A stretch of 64,000 nt of DNA from Acetobacter malorum (GTDB lineage Bacteria; Pseudomonadota; Alphaproteobacteria; Acetobacterales; Acetobacteraceae), in NCBI RefSeq assembly GCF_002153605.1, contig NZ_JOPG01000014.1, forward strand, positions 1 to 64,000, in the 5' to 3' direction. Below, piece by piece: positions 1-8,845 of this stretch. The notes beneath the pieces are model-generated. The model saw only the letters and a list, made by a program, of their open reading frames with translations. It searched no databases and was not told the DNA's origin. Made by a program: the position numbers and the translations under genes. Within the stretch, counting starts at the first letter, position 1. The number at the start of each line of letters is the position of its first letter.

Positions 1-141
1 GCACTGGCGGGCCGTGTCGGTCAGGCGGTCACCATTGCGTCCACCCAGAAAGAGCCTGCGGCCGGGCCGGGCCAGCGTCAGAGCCAGCGAGCGCCCCAGC
101 CCGGATGACGCGCCGGTAATCAGAACGGTATCGTGTTTCAT
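1..141 (-). CDS. Short-chain dehydrogenase/reductase, N-terminal fragment
   Basis: Only the first 47 codons are in the window; the gene runs off the left edge. The translated start (MKHDTVLITGASSGLGRSLA) carries the TGxxxGxG cofactor-binding glycine motif of the classical SDR Rossmann fold, followed by a strand ending in GGRN. The family reduces or oxidises many carbonyl and alcohol substrates with NAD(P), so the substrate cannot be told from this part. It is divergent from gmk, with about 120 bp between the two starts. Confidence 0.75.
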   Translation of the reverse strand, partial: MKHDTVLITGASSGLGRSLALTLARPGRRLFLGGRNGDRLTDTARQC

Positions 142-261
142 GTCGCCCTCTTAACCCGAGACTGTTAGAAGATCTTCCCATTATGGCACCCAGACGGCGC
201 TTGTGGCAGAGACGCAGGGTGGGTGGTGAGTTGAGAACACGGAATAGGGTGGAACGGCGGT

Positions 262-912
262 ATGTCGAACGCAGCGTCTGAACAGGGTAAGGGCATCAAA
301 CGTCGGGGGGTGTGTTTTGTTATTTCCGCGCCGTCGGGCGCAGGGAAATCGACCATTGCCAACGCGTTGCGGGCGTCTGAACCCAAGCTGCGCCATTCTG
401 TGTCCGTCACCACACGGCAGCCGCGCCCCGGTGAGAAGGAAGGTGTGCATTATCACTTCCGCACGATGGAGCAGTTTGAAGAGATGGCCGCCAATGGCGA
501 GCTGCTGGAATGGGCCATTGTGTTTGGCCGGGGCTACGGCACCCCGCGCGCCCCGGTGGAAGAGGCGCTGAACGCCGGGCACGATATGGTGTTTGATATC
601 GACTGGCAGGGCCACCAGCAGATTCGCAAGGCGCTGCCGGATGATGTGGTCAGCCTGTTTGTGCTGCCGCCCTCTCTGGCAGAGCTGGAACGCCGCCTCC
701 ATTCCCGCGCCTCCGACCACCCGGATGAGATTGCCCGCCGGATGGCTGCCGCACGGGATGAAATTTCCCATTGGCGGGAGTTTGACCATGTAGTGGTCAA
801 TACGGAACTCGACCGCGCGATTTTTGAAGCCCGCGCCGTGCTGACTGCCGGACGGCTGCTGACGCGGCGGCAGACTGGTCTGGCCGATTTTGTGCAGACC
901 TTCGGAGGCTGA
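262..912 (+). CDS. gmk: Guanylate kinase
   Basis: This 216-aa protein phosphorylates GMP to GDP with ATP in the cytoplasm, an essential step of guanine nucleotide supply. The P-loop SAPSGAGKS lies at about residues 22-30, followed by the family's SVTTRQPRPGE stretch and the GVHYHF segment of the GMP-binding domain. Length matches the usual 200-220 aa. The chosen ATG is the first in the frame and puts the P-loop at the normal distance from the N-terminus. It ends 5 bp before hldE, so the two are probably cotranscribed. Confidence 0.96.
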   Translation: MSNAASEQGKGIKRRGVCFVISAPSGAGKSTIANALRASEPKLRHSVSVTTRQPRPGEKEGVHYHFRTMEQFEEMAANGELLEWAIVFGRGYGTPRAPVEEALNAGHDMVFDIDWQGHQQIRKALPDDVVSLFVLPPSLAELERRLHSRASDHPDEIARRMAAARDEISHWREFDHVVVNTELDRAIFEARAVLTAGRLLTRRQTGLADFVQTFGG

Positions 913-917
913 CGGGG

Positions 918-2351
918 ATGGATTTTTCTTCAGTTTCGGTCCTCTGCCTGGGGGACGTGATGCTGGACAGGTTCCTTTACGGAACCATGGAGCGGATCTC
1001 GCCAGAAGCGCCAGTGCCGGTGCTTCTGCTGGACTCCCGGCGGGAAATGCCGGGCGGGGCAGGGAACGTCGCCAATAACGTCATTTCTCTGGGTGGGCGC
1101 GCCATTCTGGTCGGGCTGGTCGGGCAGGATGAAGCCGGAGGGGTGCTGCGGCAGGCTCTTGTTAGTCAGCCCCGCGTGGTAGATGCCACCGTCTGTTCGC
1201 CTGCGCGGCCTACCATTTGCAAGACGCGGTTTATTGCCGTGCATCAGCAGGTGGTCCGTGCGGATGAGGAAAGCCGCGCTCCGCTCCAGCCGGAAGAGGC
1301 CGAGGCGCTGTGCCGCGCGATTGATGCACAGATTGATCAGGTTCAGGCCGTTGTGGTGTCCGACTATGGCAAGGGCGTATGCAGCCCTACCGTGCTGACA
1401 CATATCTTCACCATGGCCCGCGCGCGGGGCATCCCGGTGTTTGTGGACCCCAAGACGGCGGATTACACCCAGTATCGCGGGGCGACCTGTATCACGCCGA
1501 ACGCGAAGGAACTCGCTCTGGCCTCCGGCATGCCGGTGGGGACAGAAGCAGAGGCGGAACTGGCGGCGCGTACCGTGATGGCGCAGGCCGATGCCTCCGC
1601 CATTCTCGCCACGCGGTCGGAAAAAGGGATGATGCTGGTCCGACGGGATGGCCCGGTGTTGTCCGTGCCAGCCCGTGCGCGGGAAGTGTTCGATGTCTCC
1701 GGCGCGGGGGATACCGTCATCGCGACCATGGCGCTGGGCGTTGGCTCCGGCATGTCGTTCGAGCAGGCCATGCGCGTCGCCAATGCGGCAGCGGGCGTTG
1801 TGGTGGGCAAGCTCGGTACGGCTACGGCGGATATTCAGGAAGTGCAGCACGAGCTGGAGGAACAGTCCGGCCCGGATGACATTCCGCATCTGCTCCCGCT
1901 CTCCGCAGCCTGTGCGCAGGTGCAGCGCTGGCAGGCGCAGGGGTTGAAGGTTGGCTTTACCAATGGCTGCTTTGACATCATTCACCCCGGCCATGTCGGC
2001 CTGCTGGCGGAAGCCCGAGCTGCGTGTGACCGGTTGGTAGTGGCCCTCAATACAGATGCCAGCGTCAGCCGCCTGAAAGGCCCGACGCGGCCTGTGAATT
2101 CTCTGGACTCCCGTGCTCGCGTGATGGCCGCCATCCGCTACGTGGATGCCGTGGTGTCCTTTGATGAGGACACACCACTGGAAACCATTCGCGCACTGAT
2201 GCCAGATGTGCTGATTAAAGGGGCGGATTATAAACCGGAGCAGGTTGTGGGAGCAGATATTGTGCAGAGCAATGGCGGGCGGCTCGTGCTGGCCACTCTG
2301 GCCGCAGGGCATTCCACAACGGCTACGATTGGACGGATTCAGGGATCATGA
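918..2351 (+). CDS. hldE: Bifunctional heptose-7-phosphate kinase / heptose-1-phosphate adenylyltransferase
   Basis: The 477-aa protein makes ADP-heptose for the lipopolysaccharide inner core. Residues 1 to about 320 form a PfkB/ribokinase-type kinase with the N-terminal GGAGNVANN and the SGAGDTVIA anion-hole motif carrying the catalytic Asp. From about residue 340 there is a cytidylyltransferase-like domain beginning VGFTNGCFDIIHPGH, whose HPGH (about 356) is the HxGH nucleotide-binding signature. Length equals the E. coli enzyme. The stop codon overlaps the start of the next gene by ATGA, implying translational coupling. Confidence 0.96.
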   Translation: MDFSSVSVLCLGDVMLDRFLYGTMERISPEAPVPVLLLDSRREMPGGAGNVANNVISLGGRAILVGLVGQDEAGGVLRQALVSQPRVVDATVCSPARPTICKTRFIAVHQQVVRADEESRAPLQPEEAEALCRAIDAQIDQVQAVVVSDYGKGVCSPTVLTHIFTMARARGIPVFVDPKTADYTQYRGATCITPNAKELALASGMPVGTEAEAELAARTVMAQADASAILATRSEKGMMLVRRDGPVLSVPARAREVFDVSGAGDTVIATMALGVGSGMSFEQAMRVANAAAGVVVGKLGTATADIQEVQHELEEQSGPDDIPHLLPLSAACAQVQRWQAQGLKVGFTNGCFDIIHPGHVGLLAEARAACDRLVVALNTDASVSRLKGPTRPVNSLDSRARVMAAIRYVDAVVSFDEDTPLETIRALMPDVLIKGADYKPEQVVGADIVQSNGGRLVLATLAAGHSTTATIGRIQGS

Positions 2352-3568
2352 GTCGCACACTTCCTCCCAACCCTCTGACCGACGCGCAGACAGATGGCGC
2401 ACCGCTGCCGCTGGTGGCTGTGCGGGACCGGTTTTCTGACTGGCTGTTCCAGAAGGCTCTGCCTTTCTGGGCCACAACAGGATGCGACGGGACGCCGCAT
2501 GATCTGGCCTTGCTGGGCGCACAGGAATCTCTGACGCTGGAGGGAGAGCCTGCTCTGCCGCCGTTCAAGCGGGTGCGCGTGCAGGCGCGGCAGTTGTTTG
2601 CGTTCTCCTGGGCGGCACTGCAGGGGTGGGAAGAAGGGGTGTCCCGCGCCCACGGTATTTTCCGCTTCATGCTGCATGCGCGGCGTGAAGATGGCGGCTG
2701 GGTGCGGAACCTCACGCGGGAAGGCGGTGTGAAGGACAACACCGCAGACCTGTATGACCTCGCTTTTGTAGTGTTCGCGCTGGCCTGGTACGGGCGGCTG
2801 GAAGGCTCGGGGCGGGCTGAAACACTGGCGCGGGAAACACTGGTCTGGATTCAGAAAAATATGGCCACAGCAGAAGGTGGCTTTCTGAACTGCCTGCCGG
2901 ATGACGGCGCAGCGCGGCAGCAGAACCCGCACATGCATCTGCTGGAAGCCGTGCTGGCGCTGTATGGCACCACAAAGCATGAGCCTGATCTTGCTCTGGC
3001 GCATACGCTCTACCGGCTGTTCCGCACGCGCTTTTTTGAGCCTGTAACGGGCACGCTGGGTGAGTTCTTTACAAAGGATTGGCAGCTTGCTCCCGGTGAG
3101 GCCGGGCAATGGGTCGAGCCGGGGCACCATTTTGAATGGGTCTGGCTGCTGGGCGAATATAGCCGCCTGACGGGCGTTGATACGTCCGAACCCGCTATGC
3201 GGCTTGCCAGCTTTGCTACCCGTTTTGGCATGGTGCCGGAAACGGGCCGGGTGCGGGATGTGCTGAAGCGGGATGGCACGGTTCTGCGGGGCGGCTCCCG
3301 CTTGTGGGTGCAGGGGGAAGCCCTGCGGGGTGTGCTGAGCCAGGATAAGCAGGACAGCCGCGGTATGGCGGTGCGTCTGGCGGGAAATCTGCTGGATCAC
3401 TATTTTACCGGTTGCCCGGTGGGCACATGGGTAGACCAGCTGGATGCGGCGGGTGCGCCTGCGGTCACAAAAATTCCGACCAGCTCGCTCTACCACATCA
3501 TCACCGCGTTTGATTCGCTGGATCAGGCGGCAAAGCTGGCCACACAGGCTGCGCGTCCCCAGCTTTAG
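2348..3568 (+). CDS. AGE-family sugar epimerase/isomerase (N-acylglucosamine 2-epimerase fold)
   Basis: The 406-aa protein resembles the AGE / YihS / mannose-isomerase family with an (alpha/alpha)6 barrel. Visible family features are the VRVQARQLFAFSWA segment, the repeated His/Glu-bearing helices (HMHLLEAVLALYG, EPGHHFEWVWLLGEY) and the C-terminal LWVQGEALRG. Such enzymes interconvert aldoses and ketoses or epimerise N-acyl sugars; the actual substrate cannot be read from sequence. Overlap with hldE suggests a role in supplying a sugar precursor for LPS or surface polysaccharide, which is inference. Pipelines often label such proteins mannose-6-phosphate isomerase. Confidence 0.8.
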   Translation: MSRTLPPNPLTDAQTDGAPLPLVAVRDRFSDWLFQKALPFWATTGCDGTPHDLALLGAQESLTLEGEPALPPFKRVRVQARQLFAFSWAALQGWEEGVSRAHGIFRFMLHARREDGGWVRNLTREGGVKDNTADLYDLAFVVFALAWYGRLEGSGRAETLARETLVWIQKNMATAEGGFLNCLPDDGAARQQNPHMHLLEAVLALYGTTKHEPDLALAHTLYRLFRTRFFEPVTGTLGEFFTKDWQLAPGEAGQWVEPGHHFEWVWLLGEYSRLTGVDTSEPAMRLASFATRFGMVPETGRVRDVLKRDGTVLRGGSRLWVQGEALRGVLSQDKQDSRGMAVRLAGNLLDHYFTGCPVGTWVDQLDAAGAPAVTKIPTSSLYHIITAFDSLDQAAKLATQAARPQL

Positions 3569-3580
3569 GACGTTTAAAGC

Positions 3581-3697
3581 GTGATATTCTGGTCTGACTG
3601 CGGTCAGGCCATCTCCCGCATGCAGCGGGGGCGTATGCGTCTTGCCGGTGATGCCGGGAGACGTGTGCTTCAGGACCTGATAGAACAAATGGCGTGA
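3581..3697 (+). CDS. Possible 38-aa peptide upstream of dnaB (weak)
   Basis: A GTG-initiated frame of 38 codons fills most of the gap before dnaB and stops inside a GTGA that could also be a dnaB start. The product (beginning MIFWSDCGQAISRMQRGR) is basic and is not recognised. No clear ribosome-binding site precedes the GTG, so it may be only a chance frame in leader DNA. Confidence 0.2.
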   Translation: MIFWSDCGQAISRMQRGRMRLAGDAGRRVLQDLIEQMA

Positions 3698-3699
3698 GC

Positions 3700-5214
3700 A
3701 TGACCCAGACCCAACCCGCGCGGCAGGAAGAAGAAACACTTCTGTCGCTCTCCCTTCGCCATCCTCCTGCCAACCTTGAAGCAGAGCAGGCCCTTCTGGG
3801 CGCGCTGCTGACAAACAACCGGGCGTATGACCGCGTTTCGGACTTTCTGACCGGCGCGCATTTTGCCAATCAGGTGAATGGCCGCATTTATGATGCGATT
3901 GCCCGCCGGATTGAAAACGGCCAGCTGGCAGACCCCGTGACCCTGCGGGCGGAGCTGGAAAATTCCGGTATCCTGAATGACGTTGGCGGCATGGCCTATC
4001 TGGCCAAACTGCTGACTTCCATGGTTGGTATTATCAACGCCGGGGATTATGGCCGCGCCATTCATGATGCGTGGATCCGTCGCCAGTTGATTGATATTGG
4101 CGAGAACGTGGTGAACAGCGCGTTCGGCACAATCTCCGACCTTTCCGGCCCGGATCAGATTGCCGCGGGGGAAGAGGCGCTGTTCCGTCTGGCCACGGAA
4201 AAAGGACAGGACGGCGGCTTTGTGGTGTTTGACCGCGCCCTGACCGACGCCATTAAAACAGCCGAACTGGCCTTCCGGCGGGAAGGGCATGTGTCCGGCC
4301 TGACCTCCGGCCTGCGCGACCTTGATAAGAAAACCGGTGGTCTGCACCCGTCGGATCTGATGATTCTGGCCGGTCGTCCGGCAATGGGTAAAACCGCACT
4401 GGCCACCAAAATTGCCTTCTCCGCGGCCCGTGCGCTGATGATTGAGGCGGAAGAAAAAGGGCCGGGTGTCGAACCGACCGGCACCGTCGCTATTTTCTCG
4501 CTGGAAATGTCGGCGGAACAGCTGGCCACTCGTATTCTGTCCGAGCAGGCGGAAGTGTCCGGTGAAAAAATCCGTCGTGGTGACATTGGCCAGAAAGAGT
4601 TTGACCGCTTTGTGCGCGTGAGCCGTGAACTCTCCCGCCTGCCACTGGTCATTGACGATACGCCGGCTATCTCGCTCTCTGCCATGCGAACCCGTTGCCG
4701 CCGTTTGAAGCGGACGCGTGGACTAAGCCTTGTGGTGGTCGATTACCTCCAGCTGATGCGGCCCTCCGTTGGCACGCGCCCGGAAAGCCGCGTTCTGGAA
4801 ATTTCCATGATTACACAGGGGCTGAAGGCAATTGCGAAGGAACTGGAAGTGCCGGTAATCGCACTGTCCCAGCTCTCCCGTCAGGTAGAAAGCCGTGAAG
4901 ACAAACGCCCGATGCTCTCGGATTTGCGTGAATCCGGCTCGATTGAGCAGGACGCGGATTCCGTGATGTTTGTGTATCGAGACGAGTATTATCTCCAGCA
5001 GCGTATGCCCAAGGAAACAGCGTTTGATTCCATGGAGAAATATTCAGCGGCTCTTGATGACTGGCAGCGTAAAATGAGCCTTGTGCATAACAAGGCCGAA
5101 CTCATTCTGGAAAAACAGCGTCACGGCCCCACTGGCGTCGTGCATCTGTTCTTTGAAGGCGAATACACACGCTTTGCTGATCTGGATATGGTGCATGAGG
5201 AACCGCATCACTAA
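3700..5214 (+). CDS. dnaB: Replicative DNA helicase DnaB
   Basis: Hexameric 5'-3' helicase that unwinds DNA ahead of the replisome. The N-terminal dimerisation domain (about residues 20-120, with the PANLEAEQALLGALL start typical of DnaB) is followed by the RecA-like domain: Walker A GRPAMGKTAL near residue 225, Walker B LVVVDYLQLM near 343, and the downstream LSQLSRQVE and LRESGSIEQDAD motifs. At 504 aa the length is normal. ATG 3700 is chosen; an in-frame GTG at 3694 is an equal alternative and neither has a strong Shine-Dalgarno sequence. A strong terminator follows. Confidence 0.95.
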   Translation: MTQTQPARQEEETLLSLSLRHPPANLEAEQALLGALLTNNRAYDRVSDFLTGAHFANQVNGRIYDAIARRIENGQLADPVTLRAELENSGILNDVGGMAYLAKLLTSMVGIINAGDYGRAIHDAWIRRQLIDIGENVVNSAFGTISDLSGPDQIAAGEEALFRLATEKGQDGGFVVFDRALTDAIKTAELAFRREGHVSGLTSGLRDLDKKTGGLHPSDLMILAGRPAMGKTALATKIAFSAARALMIEAEEKGPGVEPTGTVAIFSLEMSAEQLATRILSEQAEVSGEKIRRGDIGQKEFDRFVRVSRELSRLPLVIDDTPAISLSAMRTRCRRLKRTRGLSLVVVDYLQLMRPSVGTRPESRVLEISMITQGLKAIAKELEVPVIALSQLSRQVESREDKRPMLSDLRESGSIEQDADSVMFVYRDEYYLQQRMPKETAFDSMEKYSAALDDWQRKMSLVHNKAELILEKQRHGPTGVVHLFFEGEYTRFADLDMVHEEPHH

Positions 5215-5255
5215 GGACTGTTGGGGAAACAGTCCTTAGGGGGCAGGGTGTTTTT

Positions 5256-5299
5256 CAGGCTGACCTTTTAAAGGCTGGGTCAGCCTGAACTGTTTTTGG
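5256..5299 (+). terminator. Rho-independent terminator after dnaB
   Basis: A 10-bp perfect stem (CAGGCTGACC / GGTCAGCCTG) is followed by a T tract at 5292-5296. A second 10-bp hairpin (AAGGACTGTT / AACAGTCCTT, 5213-5237) sits directly on the dnaB stop codon. Together they separate dnaB from the convergent tannase gene. Confidence 0.8.
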
Positions 5300-5308
5300 C
5301 ATTGGATG

Positions 5309-6916
5309 TCAGTGTGCTTTTACCGGCACCACACACGCAAAACTCGCCGCACCTTCCATGCTGCCTTTACCGTCATAGCGGGCAACAGCGGGCCAGGCGC
5401 AGAGCGGGCGGGTGCGGGTGATTTTGCCGTCTTCCACGCGGGCGGCAATCAGTTTGTCCGGGGCGGTCTGGTGGCTGACCCAGTTATCAATCGCACCCAG
5501 CTTGCTGAACGTATCACACCCTGCGCCGCCATAACAGTGGCCCATGCCGGGGATGGTGATCAGACGCATGGCATCCTTTGCGCTGCCGCCAGCATTTTTC
5601 ATCACAGCCTGATAATACTCAGCCAGCTGTTCCGGGTTGTGGCCGTCATTCCAGCCAATATACATCAGCAGTTTCCCACCGTGCTGGAAGAACGGCGTCA
5701 GGTTGTCATCCACATGCAGCAGGGGGCCAACGGTCTGTGTGGCCTTGGCAATGTCGGTGTCCCAGTTCAGGGTCGTCCAGTCCCAGTTCGGGTTCTGGAA
5801 GGCTGCGTATTTGAAAAGATCAAGGGCGACCGGAAAGGCTTTGCCATCGGCTGAAAAACCACCCTCGCTGCCTTTGGCTGGCCCCGGGAAAATCACCTGA
5901 TGCCTGCGCGGGTTGACCGGACCCTGATAAATCTGTTCGGCGGACTGCACTTCGGACGCCGTCAGGCAGCTGGAGGTATCCGCGCCCTTACAAAGCAGGT
6001 CTTTAGGTTCAAAATGGCAGGCGTCTGGTTCATCCAGAAACCCCTGCTTTTTGCCAACGGGCGTCGCGCAGGCGTTCATCACAGCCTTGTTCAAAAGCTG
6101 GAATTTCTCGCGCGGCACACGCAGGGCGGGATTATGGTAGCTCATCCACCCGGCCCAGAGCTGCTCGGCATTGAAATTTACAATGGGGTTGGGCGGGGCA
6201 CCCACAACAATGCCGTCATAATCCTCGGGGAAGCGTTTGGCTTCAATCAGCCCTTCCAGTCCGCCCAGTGAGCAGCCAATCCAGTAAGAATGGCTGGCGT
6301 TCTGGCCGTAAAAACTGTGGATGAGAGTTTTGGCTGTGGTGGTCATCAGGTGGTCGGCGCGGTAGGCGTAATCTACCATTTTTTCCGGGTGGCCAAGGGT
6401 AAAGCGACCGCCTTGTCCGTCCGGCGTGCTGTCGTCATGCCCGGTATCTGTGCTGGCTACGGCATAGCCTTCGCTCACGCCGGTTTCCATGCCCTGATAC
6501 ATCAGGGAGCCAGCCCAGCCGAAATTCCCAACCCCCAGAAAGCGACCATTCCAGCCTTTCAGCGGCATCCAGACTTCAATACGGATGGCGGAGTCAGAGG
6601 AGGGATGCAGCGTTGCGGCAACCCGACAGAAAGCGGGTGTGCTGCCGCGTGTGGGTTTGCCTGCCACATTCATGCCCGGTGCGGACATAATGCGCGTCAG
6701 CTGAGTCTGGGGTGCGTGCCATTGCCCGGCCTCCACCGTCTGCACGCTTGTAAAGGTGGTCTCGGGCAATGCCTGCCGGGCCAGATCTGCACAACTGGTA
6801 GCGTGGGCGTTTGTTGGGCAAAGGAGGGGGGCGGAGACCGCCAGAACAGCCGCAGCCAGACACAGTGTTTGTGTCCGGTGGGCCAGAACAGGCTTCAGAG
6901 AAGCACGGAAAGGCAT
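5309..6916 (-). CDS. Secreted tannase/feruloyl esterase family alpha/beta hydrolase
   Basis: This 535-aa protein begins with a long signal peptide (hydrophobic core LCLAAAVLAVSAPLL, cleavage near HATS), so it acts in the periplasm or outside. The tannase/feruloyl esterase fold is indicated by the nucleophile elbow GCSLGG (about residues 212-217, Ser nucleophile), the acidic region GWNDGHNPEQ and the catalytic His in GMGHC (about 460). Several Cys pairs typical of this family are present. Members hydrolyse gallate, ferulate or other aromatic esters from plant material; the substrate here is unknown. It diverges from the DUF3500 gene. Confidence 0.87.
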   Translation of the reverse strand: MPFRASLKPVLAHRTQTLCLAAAVLAVSAPLLCPTNAHATSCADLARQALPETTFTSVQTVEAGQWHAPQTQLTRIMSAPGMNVAGKPTRGSTPAFCRVAATLHPSSDSAIRIEVWMPLKGWNGRFLGVGNFGWAGSLMYQGMETGVSEGYAVASTDTGHDDSTPDGQGGRFTLGHPEKMVDYAYRADHLMTTTAKTLIHSFYGQNASHSYWIGCSLGGLEGLIEAKRFPEDYDGIVVGAPPNPIVNFNAEQLWAGWMSYHNPALRVPREKFQLLNKAVMNACATPVGKKQGFLDEPDACHFEPKDLLCKGADTSSCLTASEVQSAEQIYQGPVNPRRHQVIFPGPAKGSEGGFSADGKAFPVALDLFKYAAFQNPNWDWTTLNWDTDIAKATQTVGPLLHVDDNLTPFFQHGGKLLMYIGWNDGHNPEQLAEYYQAVMKNAGGSAKDAMRLITIPGMGHCYGGAGCDTFSKLGAIDNWVSHQTAPDKLIAARVEDGKITRTRPLCAWPAVARYDGKGSMEGAASFACVVPVKAH

Positions 6917-7060
6917 GGAAAGCTCCTGCTGTTAAGAGACTGAACTCTACGCCTGACAGACCATAGGGGAAGCACCTTGCTCCCGCCAGAATTGGGAGGC
7001 AGTCTGTGCTGCACAGAAGAGATGTTAAAATTGCCCGGCTGCGGGCGCGGAGTGCGTTTT

Positions 7061-8251
7061 ATGCAAAAGACTTTTGTTGTGGCGGCAGGATTACTTCTGG
7101 CTGCACCGTCTCTCGCGGGTCAGATGATGCAACCAGCCGTTGCAGCTTCCACTGAGGAGGAGGGGCCTGTGCAGCAGACACAAAAGGGCGTTGCGGCGGC
7201 ACAGGCGTTTCTCGCCACGTTCGACGCGCAGGGCAAAGCGACGGTGCAGTTTCCGTTTGTGGCGCAAAAATCTGCTGTGCTGGCGCGGTTCCGCCGCACG
7301 ACACCCGGTGGACCGGCTGAACCAGTAACAAGCGCCAATGCCAACGCTCCCGTAGCACGCGGGCCGGGGATGGGGCCGCCGGGCGGTTTTCTTGGTGAGC
7401 AATATGGCAAGGCCATGTGGTCCAACTTTCCGGTCAGCGACGTACCGCGCCCCGGTCGCCAGATGGGTAGTCTGACGGAGCCGCAGCGTGCTGCTGCCAT
7501 GACGCTTCTGAAAACACTCCTTAGCGAGAAGGGGTTTCAGAAAGTGCAGGACATTATGGGGTCGGATCAGGCTTTGACGGATGCCGGCACCAATTTCGCC
7601 TCCGGGAAAGCGGTTTACACCATCGCTATTTTTGGGGAGCCGAGTGCGACAACGCCGTGGATGGTGCAGTTTGGCGGCCATCATCTGGGCCTGAATATTG
7701 TGATTGATGGCGCACATGGCGTGATGACGCCTACGCTGACGGGCGCGCAGCCTGCGGTGTATCAGGCGGGTGGCAAGACCGTGCGTGTTCTGGCGGGTGA
7801 GAATGACAAGGCTTTTGCCCTGCTGGACGCCCTGACACCGGCCCAGCGCAAACAGGCCATTCTGCCTTACAAGGTGGAGGATCTGGTGATGGGGCCGGGG
7901 CATGACGGGGAAACCATTGTGCCGGAAGGGCTGAAAGGCTCGGCCATGACGCCCGCACAGAAGGCGCTGCTGCTGGATGTCATCCGTGAATGGGCCGGGA
8001 TTATCAATCCGGTTTATGCCGCGCCGCGTCTGAAAGAAATTGAGAGCGACCTGAACGAGACATGGTTTGCGTGGAGCGGCCCGACCACCCATGCACCCGA
8101 CCGCAATGGCTCTTCCTATTACCGTATTCAGGGGCCGCATCTGGTTATTGAGTTTTCCCCGCAGGGTGTGGGGGGTGACCCGACATTGCATGTGCATACG
8201 GTCTATCGGGACCCGACTAACAGTTACGGCAGCCGGTTTACCGTCAAATGA
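7061..8251 (+). CDS. DUF3500 secreted protein
   Basis: I place the start at ATG 7061, giving 396 aa, because GGAG lies 8 bp upstream and the product then begins with a clean signal peptide (MQKTFVVAAGLLLAAPSLAG). The body matches my recollection of DUF3500: FGEPSATTPWMVQFGGHHLGLN, a His-rich segment, and C-terminal YYRIQGPHLVIEFSPQG with HVHTVYRDP. These repeated histidines suggest metal binding. No reaction is established for the family as far as I know. The stop overlaps the next start by ATGA, so the two are one translational unit. Confidence 0.82.
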   Translation: MQKTFVVAAGLLLAAPSLAGQMMQPAVAASTEEEGPVQQTQKGVAAAQAFLATFDAQGKATVQFPFVAQKSAVLARFRRTTPGGPAEPVTSANANAPVARGPGMGPPGGFLGEQYGKAMWSNFPVSDVPRPGRQMGSLTEPQRAAAMTLLKTLLSEKGFQKVQDIMGSDQALTDAGTNFASGKAVYTIAIFGEPSATTPWMVQFGGHHLGLNIVIDGAHGVMTPTLTGAQPAVYQAGGKTVRVLAGENDKAFALLDALTPAQRKQAILPYKVEDLVMGPGHDGETIVPEGLKGSAMTPAQKALLLDVIREWAGIINPVYAAPRLKEIESDLNETWFAWSGPTTHAPDRNGSSYYRIQGPHLVIEFSPQGVGGDPTLHVHTVYRDPTNSYGSRFTVK

Positions 8252-8805
8252 GTGTGTGTAGGATAATCCGCAAAACAGCACTTATTGGCGGGCTGATGGG
8301 TCTGACCGGGGTGCATCCGGCCTCGGCCCACCGGCTGGATGAATATTTGCAGGCCACCACGGTGGATCTGGCGCGGGAGGGCGTGACACTCCGTTTGCGT
8401 CTGACACCCGGCGTGGATGTGGCAGACCGTGTGATCCCCCAGATTGACCGGAACGGGGATGGCGTGATTTCTGCGGAGGAACAGCAGGCCTATGCGGCCC
8501 GGATAGCCCATTCTCTGCGTGTTACGCTGAATGGAAAGCCGGTGTCCTTGCTGGTAAACTCAGCCAGTTTTCCCACACTCCCGGCGATCAAAGGTGGGGA
8601 AGGGGTTATTGCCCTTCAGTTTTCTGTGCCGGGTCGTTTAAAAAAAGGCTTGTATCATCTCGCCTATACCAATCACGGGGCGGGAGCCGACACGGTGTAT
8701 CTGGTGAACTGCCTGCAACCGCAGGATGAAACCATTCAGGTGCAGGCGCAAAAACGCTCAGCAGATCAGGCATTTTATCAGCTTGAGTTTGTTGTGACGC
8801 AGTAA
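8248..8805 (+). CDS. Small secreted protein resembling the N-terminal domain of HupE/UreJ_2 proteins
   Basis: This 185-aa protein has an N-terminal hydrophobic segment ending in HPASAHRLDEYLQ. The HRLDEYLQ start and the DRNGDGVISAEEQQAYA stretch (an EF-hand-like acidic loop, about residues 70-86) recall the extracytoplasmic domain that precedes the transmembrane part of long HupE/UreJ_2 proteins. The multi-helix membrane half is absent. It could be a stand-alone soluble derivative or a truncated gene. Its start overlaps the DUF3500 stop, so they are probably made together, perhaps in metal handling (inference). Confidence 0.65.
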   Translation: MSVCRIIRKTALIGGLMGLTGVHPASAHRLDEYLQATTVDLAREGVTLRLRLTPGVDVADRVIPQIDRNGDGVISAEEQQAYAARIAHSLRVTLNGKPVSLLVNSASFPTLPAIKGGEGVIALQFSVPGRLKKGLYHLAYTNHGAGADTVYLVNCLQPQDETIQVQAQKRSADQAFYQLEFVVTQ

Positions 8806-8845
8806 AGGCGGTTGAAGGCCTGCATCAGGCTGGTCTGCCAGCTCT

